A DNA stretch of 64,000 bases, from assembly GCA_009783565.1 (NCBI GenBank), contig WRDF01000006.1, positions 1-64,000 on the forward strand, read 5' to 3'. Below the pieces are notes generated by a model. The model ran no database searches, had not been told where the DNA came from, and was given only the letters and a program-made list of their open reading frames with translations. Each line of letters begins with the position of its first letter. Within the stretch, counting starts at the first letter, position 1. This stretch comes from Rikenellaceae bacterium. Its GTDB lineage: Bacteria; Bacteroidota; Bacteroidia; Bacteroidales; Rikenellaceae. The position numbers and the translations under genes are program-made. Positions 1-6,660 of this stretch are shown one piece after another.

Positions 1-909
1 AGCGCCGCTTTGCCGCTCGAAAACCAAAATGGTCGTAGAACTTCTGCCGTCATCATAAGTAAAGCCGTTATAAAGAGCGTACACATAGTCCCCCATTATT
101 TTCACATCATAAAACCCACGACGGTTTTTATCATCGTCGAACCTTTCCCGCGAACCGTCCAGGAATATCGGTTCGCTCAAAAAATGCTCCCATAATGTCG
201 TCACTTCTCCCGAATCCGAAACCGATAAATAAGTTATGTATCCTGTCTCAGTCATAGCGAACACCGCCTCATTGCCGCATGAAGTTATATGACCTTGATA
301 TAGCCGTGCGAAGTTTTCTTGTGAAATCTTCAATGGATTACAAAAAGTCGTAACGATATTGTAGTCCCGATCGAACAGCACTAATGTATTATCTGCAACG
401 AACAAGTTTTGTGAAACTATATAGCCGTTATCGAGAATAGTCGTAGAACTACCATACCCATTTTTATTATCTTTGGTTTCTATTAATTCATAAATATTTT
501 TATTATCATTTCTGTGCCATTTATAATTATACAGTGTAGCTTTGGTCGAGTCATATACGAACATTGTGCTGTCCTTGTGATTCTGACCTGCAAAAAAAGG
601 CGCGATAAACTCATTAGGACCATTGCCTATGTGCCATATGGTTCTCGCTGCCGAATCTTTCGAGATATCGAAGCCTATCGCAGCGTATCCTCCTCCCGGC
701 CTGAACAATAATAATTCAGAGCCGACTAACTCTATATTGCTTGGAGGCATCATTATAATTTCGGTGTTATATGCTACCGCCCGTACGCTGATGCTGTCGG
801 TAAAAACAACCCCCGAGTAATAATTTTTCTCTCTGCCGCCGCAAGATAACAGGACGTATGGAATTGCAATGATCATAAATGCAAGCATTATTTTTCTTAT
901 CGCTGTCAT
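1..909 (-). CDS. TolB-like 6-bladed beta-propeller lipoprotein (partial, C-terminus off the window)
   Basis: A continuous reading frame of 303 codons runs from ATG at 909 to the window edge with no stop. Residues 1-23 form a lipoprotein signal (hydrophobic core, lipobox LLSC, Cys23). The mature part carries motifs typical of the Bacteroidetes TolB-like 6-bladed propeller lipoproteins, such as GNGPNEF near residue 90, FDRDYNIV and later MGDYVYALYNG. In this family the genes usually follow a small secreted peptide gene, and here the 145-residue cysteine-rich gene lies 62 bp upstream on the same strand. The ligand is unknown. An upstream in-frame start is not available because the ATG at 914 meets a stop after two codons. 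The coding start sits between the arms of a perfect 16-bp inverted repeat (811-826 and 938-953). Confidence 0.75.
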   Translation of the reverse strand, partial: MTAIRKIMLAFMIIAIPYVLLSCGGREKNYYSGVVFTDSISVRAVAYNTEIIMMPPSNIELVGSELLLFRPGGGYAAIGFDISKDSAARTIWHIGNGPNEFIAPFFAGQNHKDSTMFVYDSTKATLYNYKWHRNDNKNIYELIETKDNKNGYGSSTTILDNGYIVSQNLFVADNTLVLFDRDYNIVTTFCNPLKISQENFARLYQGHITSCGNEAVFAMTETGYITYLSVSDSGEVTTLWEHFLSEPIFLDGSRERFDDDKNRRGFYDVKIMGDYVYALYNGFTYDDGRSSTTILVFERQSGA

Positions 910-953
910 GTCATTATGTTTTTGAGGTTTTTCATAGAAATTATTACTCGGGG
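811..953. repeat. Perfect 16-bp inverted repeat flanking the propeller-gene start
   Basis: The left arm at 811-826 (ccccgagtaataattt) and right arm at 938-953 are exact reverse complements, separated by 111 bp that hold the start codon and signal peptide of the propeller lipoprotein gene. The bases beyond the arms do not pair. Confidence 0.7.
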
Positions 954-971
954 AAAAAACAAATGAAAATG

Positions 972-1409
972 CTATTTGCTTCTCATGTTAGAATGGTGCC
1001 ATTCTTTACCACCACAAAAATATGAACAAGAACTGTTCTCAGACCAAACACAATTTTCGGCCATTGCCGGTAACCAGCAAGGATCTTTATGGCATCCTGC
1101 CAGATGCGGCAATTCGCAAGTTTCCAATTCCACATTCCAATGCAGGCTTCCTATACATTCATTGCAGTAAGCAACACCATCTACGCAATAGAAGAACCAA
1201 CCACAATCGTTCGGGTGAGGGAAAAATGCAGTTCCGAATTCGGGGCACTCCGGCCATTCGCCCTCCGGACAACCCGGATTTCCATACGCCGCATTGACAG
1301 ACTTCATGTAAATCATGCCTGCAAGCATAACACAAAACACACCCGTCAAAGCAAGATTGACCTTATTCAAGGTCGTTTTAGGCGTAAGCCTTTTGATTAA
1401 GGTTTTCAT
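972..1409 (-). CDS. Small secreted cysteine-rich protein with peritrophin-A / CBM14-like domain
   Basis: The 145-residue protein starts with a basic N-terminus and a hydrophobic segment (about residues 18-35), consistent with secretion, followed by a mature part with more than a dozen cysteines. Residues about 50-107 show the spacing of a CBM14 (peritrophin-A) chitin-binding domain: HPNDCGWFFYC, GVAYC, then LHWN and a CELPHLAGC ending. A further cysteine cluster follows (CVWSENSSCSYFC). In Bacteroidetes, small NVEALA-type peptides precede propeller lipoprotein genes, and this gene occupies that position 62 bp upstream of one. The sequence near the end of the leader (SVNAAYG) resembles an NVEALA-type processing region only weakly. 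Chitin or other glycan binding is inferred from the domain pattern. Confidence 0.7.
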   Translation of the reverse strand: MKTLIKRLTPKTTLNKVNLALTGVFCVMLAGMIYMKSVNAAYGNPGCPEGEWPECPEFGTAFFPHPNDCGWFFYCVDGVAYCNECIGSLHWNVELETCELPHLAGCHKDPCWLPAMAENCVWSENSSCSYFCGGKEWHHSNMRSK

Positions 1410-1441
1410 AGTTTTTGGTTTTATTGGTTAAAAAATGGTTA

Positions 1442-2065
1442 CTATCTCTTGGTCACATTCTCGATATAGATTCTGTATGCTAGGATTTGGTTTTTGGCCA
1501 CCGTGCCGTGCTGCTCCTCGCCGAAACCCAGATCAGATACAAAGAACAACCACACGTGGTCGCCTTCGCGGCATCCGAGAAGTCCGCGCCGCACACCTTC
1601 CACCACCGTCGCATCGCCCGCCCGTACTCGCACCGGCTCTTCGGGCCAAATCGTACGATTCCACGCCGCCCGTTGCCCCATCAGTTGTTGATTGCACAGA
1701 AAATCGAGCGTTTCGGGACGGTTCGTGGCAAAGATCAGCGTCGGATTATAGTGTCCTGCCGCCATATTGAGGGTCGCCGCAAATGCGTAGGCCTCATAGT
1801 AGAACTCTACTTCGTCTCCGCGTGCGACCACCGGCGACCGGTCTCGCTGCGGACGGTCGACATTGGCAACATAGCGGAATACATTATCGATCACGTCATA
1901 CTCGCCCGTCTCTATCGTATGCCGGTCGAGGAACGTTTCGATCGTCGTTCGGTCGCGTTCCAGCTGGTCGTAATTATTGCCGCACGCCGCCGCTGTCGCC
2001 GCTGCCACTAAGCATATTACTATTTTACCGCACACGCGTGTGTTTTTCAACCTTCCGGATGACAT
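1442..2065 (-). CDS. FKBP-like peptidyl-prolyl isomerase-type lipoprotein
   Basis: 207 residues with a lipoprotein-type leader (hydrophobic residues about 15-26, then AAAC). The C-terminal half has FKBP-fold features: a central VVEGVRRGLLGCREGD segment, then FVSDLGFGEEQHGTVAKNQ, which resembles the PxxLAYG loop and the 'P.ns.L.f.ieL' end of FKBPs, finishing with ILAYRIYIENV. The substitutions in the active-site loop make catalytic isomerase activity uncertain. It lies 10 bp downstream of the OmpA/DUF3868 gene and probably shares its transcript. The first codons come from a family-C dispersed repeat (2033-2065); a GTG at codon 11 would give a compact lipoprotein signal and is an alternative start. 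Confidence 0.6.
   Translation of the reverse strand: MSSGRLKNTRVCGKIVICLVAAATAAACGNNYDQLERDRTTIETFLDRHTIETGEYDVIDNVFRYVANVDRPQRDRSPVVARGDEVEFYYEAYAFAATLNMAAGHYNPTLIFATNRPETLDFLCNQQLMGQRAAWNRTIWPEEPVRVRAGDATVVEGVRRGLLGCREGDHVWLFFVSDLGFGEEQHGTVAKNQILAYRIYIENVTKR
2033..2065. repeat. Family C dispersed repeat copy (inside 5' end of FKBP-like gene)
   Basis: The sequence aligns along about 33 bp with the intergenic copy at 53014-53046: a CACACGCGTGTG palindrome, a short T-rich link, then cttccggatgac. The copy supplies the first codons of the FKBP-like lipoprotein. Confidence 0.6.
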
Positions 2066-2075
2066 TTCTTCGTTT

Positions 2076-3188
2076 TTAGTATTCTATGGTCACTGTCACC
2101 TCGCCGCTCAGTTGCGGGAATAAATTGTTGCGCATGTACCGCCAGATACGGCCGTCTTCGAGTGCCATCAGCCGCCGCCTCACCCGCGCATCGTCAGCTT
2201 GGCGCGTGCCGACCAGTTCGCTTTCGATAATGCTCATCACCATCTGACGTCCCGGCATGTTCGACATTGCGATCAGCGCATATAGCCCCGCCCAGTCCGC
2301 GCCGCCGCCGGCGATTTCAACATCGCTCGGACGCAGCCAATTCACGTAGCTTGCCAGATAATTGCGCACCGCGAGTGCACGATTATGCGGCAGCCCGAGC
2401 GCATCGCCCTCCGGCGAGCCGTAGCTCATGATACGGATGCCGCGCAAAGGTGTCCCGCCGCGCGAGGCCCGGATCACTTCGACCATATCGTCGAGCGCAC
2501 GGCGATTACTGCCGCGCCCAAGGTCGAGCGTCGAACTGCTCGGTGCGAACGACACGCCGAAACCCAACTCGCCCGCCGAATCGCGAATCACATTTTCGCG
2601 CACTTCGATTCGCACTTCTACCTCAGGTGCGGGTGATGGCGTGGGCACTGGCGCAGGTACGGGTGCAGGTACGGGTGCAGGCGCAGGAGTTTCCACTACT
2701 ACAATCGCGGGAACTTCCGCTACCGTAACGGCCGGAGCGTTCACATCCGCCACCGCGAGGTTGTGCGCGACGATCGTCTGGCGGGCATCTCGTCCGGAGG
2801 CGCGGCAGCGCGTCGTGGCGATGTCGAGACGCATGTTTGCACCCGATAGCCATTCCGCGTAATCGAACGCGGCGGTATAAACGAACTGCCTGCCTCTTTC
2901 GGCGACTACCGTGCCCGGCAGCGCCTGCAATCCGTTGCGCGCGTCGTAAATACGCGCACGGCGGCTGTTCACAAGTATCGGCGCGAGACTCACCGATTCT
3001 CCGCCGCTATACAGCACCGGAGTGATCGCCAATCTGAAACCTGCCGCTCTTTTGTCGATTTGCCCCGTGAACGAAATCGTGGCGCGATCGCCATCGCGTA
3101 CCAGCTGCGGGTCGTTCACTTTTATCTGTCCCGACGCACCGCCGACGGTTGCCCACAGGCACATTGCAAATATCGCTATCTTTCTCAT
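2076..3188 (-). CDS. DUF3868 / OmpA-domain outer-membrane-associated protein
   Basis: 370 residues. Residues 1-20 are a signal peptide ending near ASGQ. Residues about 21-140 form the DUF3868-type N-terminal domain. A Pro-Ala-Val repeat linker (about residues 168-190) is encoded by a 12-bp tandem repeat near 2645-2690. The C-terminal domain (about 200-340) is OmpA-like: GFGVSFAPSSSTLD, then an RIMSYGSPEGD turn and the NRALAVRNYL helix typical of peptidoglycan-binding OmpA domains. It follows the DUF3575 gene by 12 bp. In Bacteroides these two families commonly precede FimA/Mfa-type fimbrial genes, but no fimbrillin gene is visible here, so the role is an anchor or assembly protein by analogy only. 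Confidence 0.75.
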   Translation of the reverse strand: MRKIAIFAMCLWATVGGASGQIKVNDPQLVRDGDRATISFTGQIDKRAAGFRLAITPVLYSGGESVSLAPILVNSRRARIYDARNGLQALPGTVVAERGRQFVYTAAFDYAEWLSGANMRLDIATTRCRASGRDARQTIVAHNLAVADVNAPAVTVAEVPAIVVVETPAPAPVPAPVPAPVPTPSPAPEVEVRIEVRENVIRDSAGELGFGVSFAPSSSTLDLGRGSNRRALDDMVEVIRASRGGTPLRGIRIMSYGSPEGDALGLPHNRALAVRNYLASYVNWLRPSDVEIAGGGADWAGLYALIAMSNMPGRQMVMSIIESELVGTRQADDARVRRRLMALEDGRIWRYMRNNLFPQLSGEVTVTIEY

Positions 3189-3200
3189 AATTATCCCGCA

Positions 3201-3785
3201 CTAAAAAACATACATTAATGTCACGCCCGCCTTGGTGGGCCCCATATAATCCCGCTTCGCACTGCCCAGCTTCCCTCCTCCCGGTATGGACTCGAACTTG
3301 TCGTAATCGAGATGTATATATCCGGCACCGACCGTGACTTCCAGATTCCATTTCATGCCGAGTATGAACTGATAGCCCCACGACACGCCCGCTCCGACGG
3401 CAATTCCCTCGAACCGGAAGTCGCGCGACCTCTCGCCCAGCAGCAACGGCAGTTCGTACTCCGCAATATTATACTGCGCGCCCAGCACATGAACACCGAA
3501 AAAATGGCCGCTGAACTTTCGGCACAACCAATGGCGAAGTTCGACGTTACCCATCAGATGAACGAGCTTCTTGTTGCTCTCTCCTTCGCTTGCTTCGAGA
3601 TTCCATGGGTTGTAGCCGATCCCCACGTCGAGCGTCTTGCGCCCGCCCAGATCGAACTCTATGCCGAGGTTAGGGGTTTGTGTATAGCCGCCCCACAGCA
3701 GATTCGTCTTCACGCTTACGCTCTGCGCCCTCGCCGCTCCCGCCACGCAACACAACAGCAGAGTTAAAATAAATAGTTTCTTCAT
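3201..3785 (-). CDS. DUF3575 beta-barrel-like outer membrane protein
   Basis: From ATG at 3785 the protein has 194 residues, with a clear signal peptide (MKKLFILTLLLCCVAGAARAQ) and an SVKTNLLWGGYTQTPNLG start that is characteristic of DUF3575. The rest consists of alternating aromatic and polar strands and ends in the aromatic residue F, as expected for an outer-membrane barrel. Reading can extend upstream to 3836, but that would put a cytoplasmic-looking tail from repeat DNA before the signal peptide, so 3785 is preferred. The gene starts an apparent operon with the DUF3868/OmpA and FKBP-like genes. A family-A repeat lies immediately upstream. Confidence 0.75.
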   Translation of the reverse strand: MKKLFILTLLLCCVAGAARAQSVSVKTNLLWGGYTQTPNLGIEFDLGGRKTLDVGIGYNPWNLEASEGESNKKLVHLMGNVELRHWLCRKFSGHFFGVHVLGAQYNIAEYELPLLLGERSRDFRFEGIAVGAGVSWGYQFILGMKWNLEVTVGAGYIHLDYDKFESIPGGGKLGSAKRDYMGPTKAGVTLMYVF

Positions 3786-3805
3786 CGTAGTTTTGAGTTT
3801 ATGCG

Positions 3806-3927
3806 AACTCCTAAAAATCCAAAATACTTCGCTCACGCTCCCTCGCCAAAATGCTCATTTACGTTTAAGTAAACTCCGCTTTTGGCTCGGTCGCAAGCCT
3901 TGTCTTTTGAATTTTTGGCAAGTTCCC
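3806..3927. repeat. Family A dispersed palindromic element, copy A1
   Basis: An approximately 122-bp element whose ends are inverted repeats (outer part aactcctaaaaatcc against ggcaagttccc) and whose centre holds a second hairpin (gccaaaatgctc / ctccgcttttggc). It shares long stretches with copies at 34817-34942 and 49388-49510. It fills the gap between the stop of the DRTGG gene and the DUF3575 start. Confidence 0.85.
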
Positions 3928-3928
3928 T

Positions 3929-4261
3929 TTATCTTAGTAATTCATAGAGCCGCCCCGAAAGTTCGAACGCCGGAAGATCCGAACCCAGAATCGGAATTCC
4001 CTCATCCTCCGAGCTGGAAATGGTGTCGTCATCCGGGCGGAAACCCTTCACAAGAACAATAGCCGCCAACTCTTTGAGCGATGCCACGCCCATCGCGTTA
4101 CGGTGGGTTTGTAGCGTCACCCATAACTGCCCTTCGCGGGCAAATCCCATTACGTCCGAAAGCAGGTCGGAGGTGTAACCGCCAGTGACTTCGCGTTCCA
4201 GTCCCGCCGCACCGCTGAAAACCGTCAAGCCGAGTCGCTCGGCAACTTCTTTAACCGTCAT
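3929..4261 (-). CDS. DRTGG-domain protein (distal gene of hydrogenase-like module)
   Basis: 110 residues, the full length of a stand-alone DRTGG domain. The N-terminal MTVKEVAERLGL is followed by the signature region GGYTSDLLSDVMGFAREGQ, then a VASLKELAAIVLVKG strand, matching the fold found next to CBS and kinase domains. It is the last gene of a minus-strand run that includes a second DRTGG protein (6312-6656), an HATPase and an [Fe]-hydrogenase-like protein. DRTGG domains are presumed small-molecule or regulatory modules, and no ligand is known here. It is separated from the hydrogenase-like gene by about 150 bp of repeat DNA, so co-transcription is probable rather than certain. Confidence 0.8.
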   Translation of the reverse strand: MTVKEVAERLGLTVFSGAAGLEREVTGGYTSDLLSDVMGFAREGQLWVTLQTHRNAMGVASLKELAAIVLVKGFRPDDDTISSSEDEGIPILGSDLPAFELSGRLYELLR

Positions 4262-4315
4262 ATTCTTTGGATTTTTTGTTTGCTTTTAAGTATCTTTATG
4301 TCGTAAACGTGCATG

Positions 4316-4405
4316 CGTCATTGCGAGGGTCGTTAGACCCGAAGCAATCCAGCTTTTTTGACGCAATGACAATCTACCTGCAGGCCACAAAAACACGCGC
4401 GCGTG
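4316..4405. repeat. Family B unit followed by inverted family C unit
   Basis: Positions 4316-4372 hold the 'gtcattgcgagg...gaagcaatccag...gcaatgac' unit, with short inverted ends. Positions 4374-4405 are a reverse-oriented family C copy ending in the alternating tract cacgcgcgcgtg. They occupy the 149 bp between two genes of the hydrogenase-like module. Confidence 0.7.
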
Positions 4406-4410
4406 CAAAA

Positions 4411-5751
4411 TTATTCGTTTTCTGTCTTAAAATGCTCTTTGCCCCAAATTTGCTCCATGATCGTGTTGGCGTCGTTCATCGAGAGTTGCCCCTGCAATTC
4501 CCACGCAGTGCGCAGGAACAGGCATGAATTTATATCCGCTCCGTCGCGCACCACGTCTTCGGCCAGAGCCTCGCAACTCGGTGCGCCGCACGCGCCGCAG
4601 TCGATGTTCGGCAGCATCCCTTTCAGCATCCGCGCGCGTTCCATTTTTCGCAGCGCCTCATCGATATTTTTGTCGTACTTCACCATCGAGCGCGGCTCGA
4701 CCTTCTCCATGCAAACTCCCTCAGACCCGCAGGTGCGGTATTCGTCCATTAGCGCATGTGTCTCAGGTAACTCGCGCGCCATACGCCTCATGCTGTCGGC
4801 TACCAGAAAACGATTACGCAGCGAAAGAATACCTCCCGCGCACGACTCGTCACACGTGCGCAGTTCCAAAAAATCGACATCCGTAATCTCTCCGTTTTCG
4901 AGCTGTTCAAGGAAATCGATAACGTTTCTTACGCCGTCTATGGCCAGCACCTTGCCGCGCACGTTGGTCGACTCGCCGCCCGTCGTTGGCCACAGCATAC
5001 CTTTTGCCGACAGTGCGTCGCTCACCGCCACCTTGCCGCTCACCGCCATGCGCTGACGATAGGCGAGATATACCTTATTGTAAAAAAAGTCCATGTTTAT
5101 GACACCCGTCACAGGCGAGCCATAACCTCCCAGCGGCGACTTCACCGATGTGATCTTCGCGATGCACGGCGTGAGATAGAAAATCCCGAGGTCTTCATCC
5201 GCCACTCCGGCTGCCGCGTATTTGCGACGATAATACTGCGCTGTGATCTCCACCGGCGGCATAAGCAGCATCACATGGTTGACCAACGCCGGAAAACGCA
5301 CCTGGATCAATCGCGTCACCGCCGGACAGTAGGTCGAGATAACGGGCTTATCCTCAGCCGTTTCGACATACCGGTTAATTTCGTCGACAAGCCTGTCCAC
5401 GCTCTGCTCCACCACGCACACTTCATGGAATCCAAGTTCGCCGATTATGGCATCGATCGTATGGCGCGGGATAGACTCCTCGAACTGCGCGTAGAACATT
5501 GCCGGAATGAGCAGCACGCGGTGTTTATATTCGCCGACGCGTTTGAAGTCGTCGTCTATAACACGTATCGCCCGCGTCGGGCACACACGGAAGCACTCGC
5601 CACAATCGACGCACCAGTCGGCATGTATGACCGCCTTGCCGCCGCGCACACGCAATGCCTCCGTCGGACACACCTTTATGCAGTGCGAACAACCGATGCA
5701 CACGTTATTGTCTATTTCCAGACCCCGATTATATGGCGATCTTGTTTCCAA
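4411..5751 (-). CDS. [Fe]-hydrogenase-like iron-sulfur protein (2x4Fe-4S / hydrogenase C-terminal domain / PF04060-type cluster)
   Basis: 446 residues. Residues 18-28 and 47-57 are two CxxCxxCxxxCP ferredoxin motifs. Residues about 75-345 resemble the [FeFe]-hydrogenase large-subunit C-terminal domain. The likely H-cluster cysteines are all kept: Cys142 (STYCPA), Cys196 (LTPCIAK), and Cys300 and Cys304 (CDESCAGG). The first loop has Tyr141 where catalytic enzymes have the proton-relay Cys, and the loops are otherwise short. Residues 385-410 form an RnfB-type CxxCxxxxC...C cluster site. This matches sensory or regulatory hydrogenase-like proteins rather than the large catalytic HydA. It sits downstream of an HATPase and a DRTGG gene. 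A redox or H2-sensing role is inference. Confidence 0.8.
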   Translation of the reverse strand: METRSPYNRGLEIDNNVCIGCSHCIKVCPTEALRVRGGKAVIHADWCVDCGECFRVCPTRAIRVIDDDFKRVGEYKHRVLLIPAMFYAQFEESIPRHTIDAIIGELGFHEVCVVEQSVDRLVDEINRYVETAEDKPVISTYCPAVTRLIQVRFPALVNHVMLLMPPVEITAQYYRRKYAAAGVADEDLGIFYLTPCIAKITSVKSPLGGYGSPVTGVINMDFFYNKVYLAYRQRMAVSGKVAVSDALSAKGMLWPTTGGESTNVRGKVLAIDGVRNVIDFLEQLENGEITDVDFLELRTCDESCAGGILSLRNRFLVADSMRRMARELPETHALMDEYRTCGSEGVCMEKVEPRSMVKYDKNIDEALRKMERARMLKGMLPNIDCGACGAPSCEALAEDVVRDGADINSCLFLRTAWELQGQLSMNDANTIMEQIWGKEHFKTENE

Positions 5752-5776
5752 GTGCTACAAGTTCTATAAATTATAT

Positions 5777-5880
5777 TGTCATTCCGGACGCCTGAAAGGC
5801 GGAGGAATCTATCGCCGGTGTATCTGATTTACGACGAGCGATAGATCCCTCGTCGACACTAATGTGCCTCGCTCGGGACG
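5777..5880. repeat. Family B-type palindromic repeat (gaatctatcg variant)
   Basis: Starts with tcattccggacgcctgaaag and gcggaggaatctatcg, and continues with an imperfect return arm (cgatagatccctcgtcg). It is related to the perfect hairpin at 32529-32609. It lies between the HATPase and hydrogenase-like genes. Confidence 0.6.
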
Positions 5881-5888
5881 ACAGATAT

Positions 5889-6299
5889 TTAGAAACGTAT
5901 TCCTATATTCAGCGTCGTTCCTTCGCCGACAACGGTGTCGATGTGGAACTCATCGGCATTCTCGCTGATGTTCGGAAGGCCCATCCCCGCTCCGAAACCC
6001 ATCTCACGAACACCCTCAGATGCCGTCGAAAATCCACGCGTCATCGCTTTCCCGATATCGGGAATTCCAGGCCCCTCGTCTTCCAGACGCAGTTTTATCC
6101 CGCTCCCCTCGATGTCGGCATAGATTACGCCGCGCCAGGCGTGAGCGACGATATTCACCTCCGCTTCGTACAGGGCCACGACCACACGCTTGATCACTAC
6201 CGGATCGACGCCCAACTGTTTCAGCGTTTTCTTTATTGCCGATGCCGCGTTGCCTGCCTGCGTGAAATCGCCCCCTTCGACCTTGTACTCAAAACGCAT
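5889..6299 (-). CDS. HATPase-type ATP-binding regulatory protein (RsbW/anti-sigma-like)
   Basis: 136 residues. The N-terminal helix region (KKTLKQLGVDPVVIKRVVVALYEAEVNIVAHAWRG) contains the N-box ALYEAEVNIVAHA of GHKL ATPases. It is followed by a strand pair (IKLRLEDEGPGIPD, the G1 box) and GFGAGMGLPNISENAD (the G2 box). This is the compact layout of serine-kinase/anti-sigma-factor ATPases rather than a membrane histidine kinase. It lies 12 bp after the DRTGG gene at 6312-6656 and upstream of the hydrogenase-like gene, suggesting that phosphorylation or protein binding couples to the iron-sulfur sensor. No sigma factor or anti-anti-sigma partner is visible in the window. Confidence 0.8.
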   Translation of the reverse strand: MRFEYKVEGGDFTQAGNAASAIKKTLKQLGVDPVVIKRVVVALYEAEVNIVAHAWRGVIYADIEGSGIKLRLEDEGPGIPDIGKAMTRGFSTASEGVREMGFGAGMGLPNISENADEFHIDTVVGEGTTLNIGIRF

Positions 6300-6311
6300 G
6301 ATAAAGTCCTT

Positions 6312-6656
6312 TTAATAAAGCTCTTTAAGCCCTGCCTGCCAGAGCAGGCCGGCACATTTGAACAGCGAGAACGGGCTTGCGATAACGACCATGTCGTTCT
6401 CTTCGGCCAGCTCCAACATATCTTCCGTCACCGTCTTGCCTCGGCATATCACCATGTACGAGACGTTCGACATTTCGGCCGTACGGATAGCCTGAATGTT
6501 CGCCAGACCGGTGATGAGCACGAAGTCGTCGCTTTTGAGCGTCAGTACGTCGCTCATCAGGTCCGACGCAAAGCCGTATTTCACGCCTTCGTCCAGCCGG
6601 TCCGCTCCGCACACCGCCCGCCCATCGATGAGCTTGCATAAATCTTTGAGTGTCAT
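6312..6656 (-). CDS. DRTGG-domain protein (proximal gene of hydrogenase-like module)
   Basis: 114 residues. MTLKDLCKLIDGRAVCGADRLDEGV is followed by the signature YGFASDLMSDVLTLKSDDFVLITGL, with LANIQAIRTAEMSNVSYMVICRG and a C-terminal segment ending in LLWQAGLKELY. It is a paralogue of the protein at 3929-4261 (shared ASDLxSDV core). The start codon is 4 bp beyond the rfbA stop, so rfbA and this module probably share a transcript. The function is inferred to be regulatory from the family and the neighbours. Confidence 0.8.
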   Translation of the reverse strand: MTLKDLCKLIDGRAVCGADRLDEGVKYGFASDLMSDVLTLKSDDFVLITGLANIQAIRTAEMSNVSYMVICRGKTVTEDMLELAEENDMVVIASPFSLFKCAGLLWQAGLKELY

Positions 6657-6660
6657 ATAG

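Noticed and set aside
1022-1400. Plus-strand open frames of about 90-100 codons across the cysteine-rich gene
   Set aside because: The minus-strand gene has a signal peptide and domain pattern; the plus-strand products have none.
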